Positions 61,235 through 64,000 of a DNA stretch of 64,000 nucleotides are shown piece after piece. The position numbers were made by a program, and so were the translations under genes. Positions within the stretch are counted from its first letter, which is position 1. Each line of letters starts with the position of its first letter. Below the pieces are notes generated by a model, which worked only from the letters and a program-made list of their open reading frames with translations, was not told the origin of the DNA and did not search any database. The DNA comes from Epiperipatus broadwayi (Eukaryota > Onychophora > Udeonychophora > Euonychophora > Peripatidae). The stretch spans positions 188,001-252,000 of the forward strand of contig JAQFVV010000350.1 of the NCBI GenBank assembly GCA_028023455.1, in the 5' to 3' direction.

Positions 61235-62600
61235 AATCATCATTATCATCATCATCATCATCAACCATTATCAATCCACTGCATGATGAAGGTCTCTCTG
61301 AGTTTAATCCATCTCCGATCTTTAGCTTTTCTTCTCCACATCACCCCTGCAAACTTTCTTATTTCATTCATCCATCTCACATGTGGTCTTTTTCTGGGTC
61401 TTTTACAATCTCTTGAAATCCAGTTTAAGATTTCAATTGCCCATCTATTATCATCTCTTCTAGCAATATGTCCAGCCCGCTCCACTTCAATCTTTTAATT
61501 TTTTCAGTGAAGTCAGTAACACCTGTTTGATCTCTTATCCATACATTGCATTTTCGATTTCTTCTTGTTACTCCCAACATGCATCTCTCCATACTTCTTT
61601 GAGTGGTATGAAGTCTCTGTATTGCTCTTTTATTAACTGTCCAAGTCTCAGATCCATAAGTAAGAACTGGTAAAACACATTTGTTAAAAACCTTCCTTTT
61701 CAAACACATAGACATATTTCCTTTTAGTATCAAGTTATTTCTACCAAAAGTACTCCAACCAAGTTTAATTCTATGATTAATTTCATCCATTGTTTCCATC
61801 TGTATTAATAATTTGACCAAGGTATTTGTAACTGTTAACTTCTTTTAATTCATCATAATCAATCTTTATTTTCATATTTTGAGCAAATCGATTAAACATT
61901 ACTTTAGTCTTTTTAACATTTATTTTTAGTCCTACTTTCATCTGATAACTCCTGCAACATTTCCTGAAGATCTGAAGCATTATTTGCAAAAACAACTATA
62001 TCATATGCAAAATCTAAATTACTTAAATAATCTCCATTTACTTTCACTCCTTTAGTTTCCATTTTAATCCACACTGCTGTAAAAAGTTTTGGAGATATTG
62101 AGTCACCTTGTTTTACACCTTTTTTAATGTTGACTTTCCCAGTATTATTATATAATCTAATTGTTGCTGTTACATTTTTATAAATATTCTTTAAAATATG
62201 ACAATATCCTGGATCTATACCTTGACGATCCAATGCTTTAATCACTGAAGAAATGTTTATAGAATCAAATGCCTTTTCATAATCTACAAATCCTAAGCAT
62301 AATGGCAACTCATATTCATTTGTGCTTTCCATAACTTCTCTCAATACATGGATATGATCTACTGTACTAAAACCACTTTTAAATCCAGCTTGTTCCCTTG
62401 GTTGGTGGAAATCCAATGTTCTTTGTAAATGAGTTGTAATTATCTTGGTAAAAATTTTGTATAAAACTGATAAAAGGCTGATAGGTCTGTAGTTTCTAAT
62501 ATTTTCTTTATCACCTTTTTTAAATATTGATATTATTACTGCATTCTTCCAATCATCTGGTACATCTTTATCATTGCTTGTAGAATACATTCATTTAAAT
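61235..62600 (-). mobile_element. RTE-type LINE, 5'-truncated relic (copy D2)
   Basis: The longest copy of this family: on the minus strand the RT (61913-62590) is followed, across at least three frameshifts, by the conserved C-terminal region (61425-61820 and 61261-61485) and a 3' end of (ATG)n (61235-61265 on the plus strand as ATCATC). It is truncated at about 62600 ahead of the endonuclease. Confidence 0.8.
61913..62590 (-). pseudogene. RTE-type reverse transcriptase fragment
   Basis: A 225-codon frame holds RT blocks in order: VPDDWKNAVIISIFKKGD (residues 10-27), NYRPISLLSVLYKIF (33-47), FVDYEKAFDSI (about 101-111, with the first catalytic Asp) and GVKQGDSISPKLF (about 158-170). Near residue 194 the palm box reads L-D-F-A-Y-D-I-V-V-F. 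As in the LINE at 37375, the first Asp of FADD is Tyr, so the enzyme would be inactive. The frame then runs out of register (ELSDESRTKNKC) at a frameshift near 61950. Confidence 0.75.
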
Positions 62601-63654
62601 AAAGTGAATTGAATTATTATTAATGATTATTTTAAAATTACATTCTTTTAATGACAGAAGTATATAATATATGTATATTATATTAACATTAATAGGCACT
62701 CAAAATTAGTGAGGACATTCTACATTGATGGAAAATAGATAGAAAAGCTAGATCCAGTTTTAATTTTAAAGATTATATCAAAGACAGTTAAACAAGCATA
62801 ATGTTGAATGCTTTCATTGGGAGAAAAAAGCAGTGAATAAAATATAACAGACTACAATAGACGAAAGTTTTGAAGATTAAAGTTTTTTAAAAGCAGGCAT
62901 CATAAATTGTCAAATAACAATGTGATATACTGATATATTTCTAATTAAAAGATGATTGAATTCTAACTTTATATATTTTCTTATGAATTATAGCAAATAA
63001 AAACTACACAATTGATATTGTGTATTTATACTTTTTAACATGTTTATATAAAAAATTAAATTCATATTTTTCCATAGGAAAAAAACTTTTAAAAATATAT
63101 ATATATAACCACAGAAACATGTGATAAATTGCTATCAACATCTTTCCCATTTTTAAGTAAGATAATTGACATCTATTTGAGACAAGATTATCAAAAAATG
63201 AGATTTTCTTGAATTAAAGAGTTTAATACTGTGACTTATAAAAGAAAAATAAATATTCAATTTATTTATAACTCAATAGAGATTATTTTAATGTTCTACG
63301 AAAAGCTGCCGTGTTTACATCACATTTACATTCAAGATAATTGGCTTAGAATACAAATCTTTTTTTTTTTAATTTCAGGCTATTATATCTTTATACTGAA
63401 AAGACAGTTGTAAGATGTATAGTGCTTTAATTTTCTATATTACCTTCGATGAAAGTGAATCCAAAAATGATCTAGTGGTGGGAATATTATACCACTATAT
63501 CACCTGGTTCCATTGATTAATTAAACTGGCAATAGATGTTTTAGAATAGAGTGAAGAAAATTGCTCTTAACATTACATAATTATAAATATAATAGTTATT
63601 TATTATATAATTATTTCCAGGACAGTATGTAATTTATTTATACTGAATGTTTCT
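62601..63654. other. AT-rich stretch, nothing recognised
   Basis: No supportable feature was seen. Confidence 0.4.
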
Positions 63655-64000
63655 TATATATGTAATTAGAGGGATTTGAACTAAAAAAAAATTTCAATCT
63701 ATTTATCATCCATTCCATCTCAAGCAACCAATACACATAACCTCACATAGATGAAAAAAATATGATTTCCAATATATATATTTCGTGCAGAACCAGCACT
63801 CATCATTTGGGCCAGATTATAATTTCCCACACATACACAATCAGTGCACGGTTTATATTAAGAGAGCAATTCCTCAAACTTTAATGGATAAGCTTCAATC
63901 TTCCCATCCTTCCAACTTTTCAACTGCCCAGTTTATTGATAAACCAATGATGGAACGTTCAATATCAAATTTAATAAGGGCTTCAAGTGTTCCATTGTTA
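63655..64000 (-). repeat. Family B unit at the window edge, with hammerhead-like region
   Basis: The minus strand reads, from the edge, a 34-codon open frame ending at a TGA near 63900 (NNGTLEALIKFDIERSIIGL, then INWAVEKLEGWED). The family B blocks follow: CCATTAAAGTTTGAGGA, then ATGATGAG (63799-63806), TGC-TGGTTCT-GCA, CGAAA (ending at 63781) and ATATATATTGG. The open frame may be the last codons of a longer element's protein extending beyond the window, which would make other family B copies its non-coding 3' portions. Confidence 0.5.

Overview
The window is very AT-rich, repeat-dense animal DNA, almost certainly from an invertebrate. EMRE (SMDT1), a subunit of the mitochondrial calcium uniporter known only from metazoans, is recognisable at 7330-7608. 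Penelope-like, RTE-type, L1/Tx1-type and Gypsy elements are all present. There are no operons, ribosome binding sites or CRISPR arrays. I cannot name the species, and GC content was judged by eye, not computed.

Host coding sequence is sparse. Two terminal exons lie on the minus strand: the last exon of an MFSD6-like transporter (21568-21779, with acceptor and stop) and a 31-codon last exon of an unrecognised gene (5251-5343). Their other exons were not found. The EMRE frame is intact but intronless, has a poly(A) tail and target-site duplications, and sits inside a repeat, so it is a processed retrocopy. Two further short stretches (21866-21962 and 40122-40228) look exon-like but are unproven.

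Most of the rest is mobile DNA. Region by region: 2.5-4.7 kb holds family B repeats. 5.2-5.8 kb holds the small exon and a Merlin-type transposase scrap. 6.8-9.9 kb holds family A repeats, including a head-to-tail dimer and the EMRE retrocopy. 12.6-15.1 kb is a Gypsy pol relic. 16.4-17.5 kb is the 3' end of an L1/Tx1-like LINE. 18.3-22.8 kb holds more A and B copies, a hairpin MITE and the transporter exon. 23.7-27 kb is a nearly complete APE-type LINE. 28-30.6 kb is another LINE with an internal 200-bp tandem duplication. 36.2-38.9 kb holds two more copies of the first LINE and a hAT end. 45.1-45.7 kb is an inverted pair of tRNA-derived units. 50.2-52.5 kb is a near-identical head-to-head pair of truncated Penelope-like elements with RT YVDD and GIY-YIG motifs. 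53.3-62.6 kb carries RTE-type LINE fragments. The last 350 bp is a family B copy.

The most unusual signal is that two short non-coding repeat families carry hammerhead-ribozyme-like cores, as does a snapback repeat next to the Penelope pair. Family A is about 455-474 bp per unit. Its core reads CTGATGA, a short helix II, GAAAC, then GTC, with a 6-bp helix I. Units occur as inverted pairs, as a head-to-tail dimer and with 42-bp terminal direct repeats. This resembles retrozymes or non-autonomous Penelope derivatives, and the Penelope elements in the window are candidate helpers. That link is inference. The EMRE retrocopy landed inside one of these ribozyme-like cores, splitting it.
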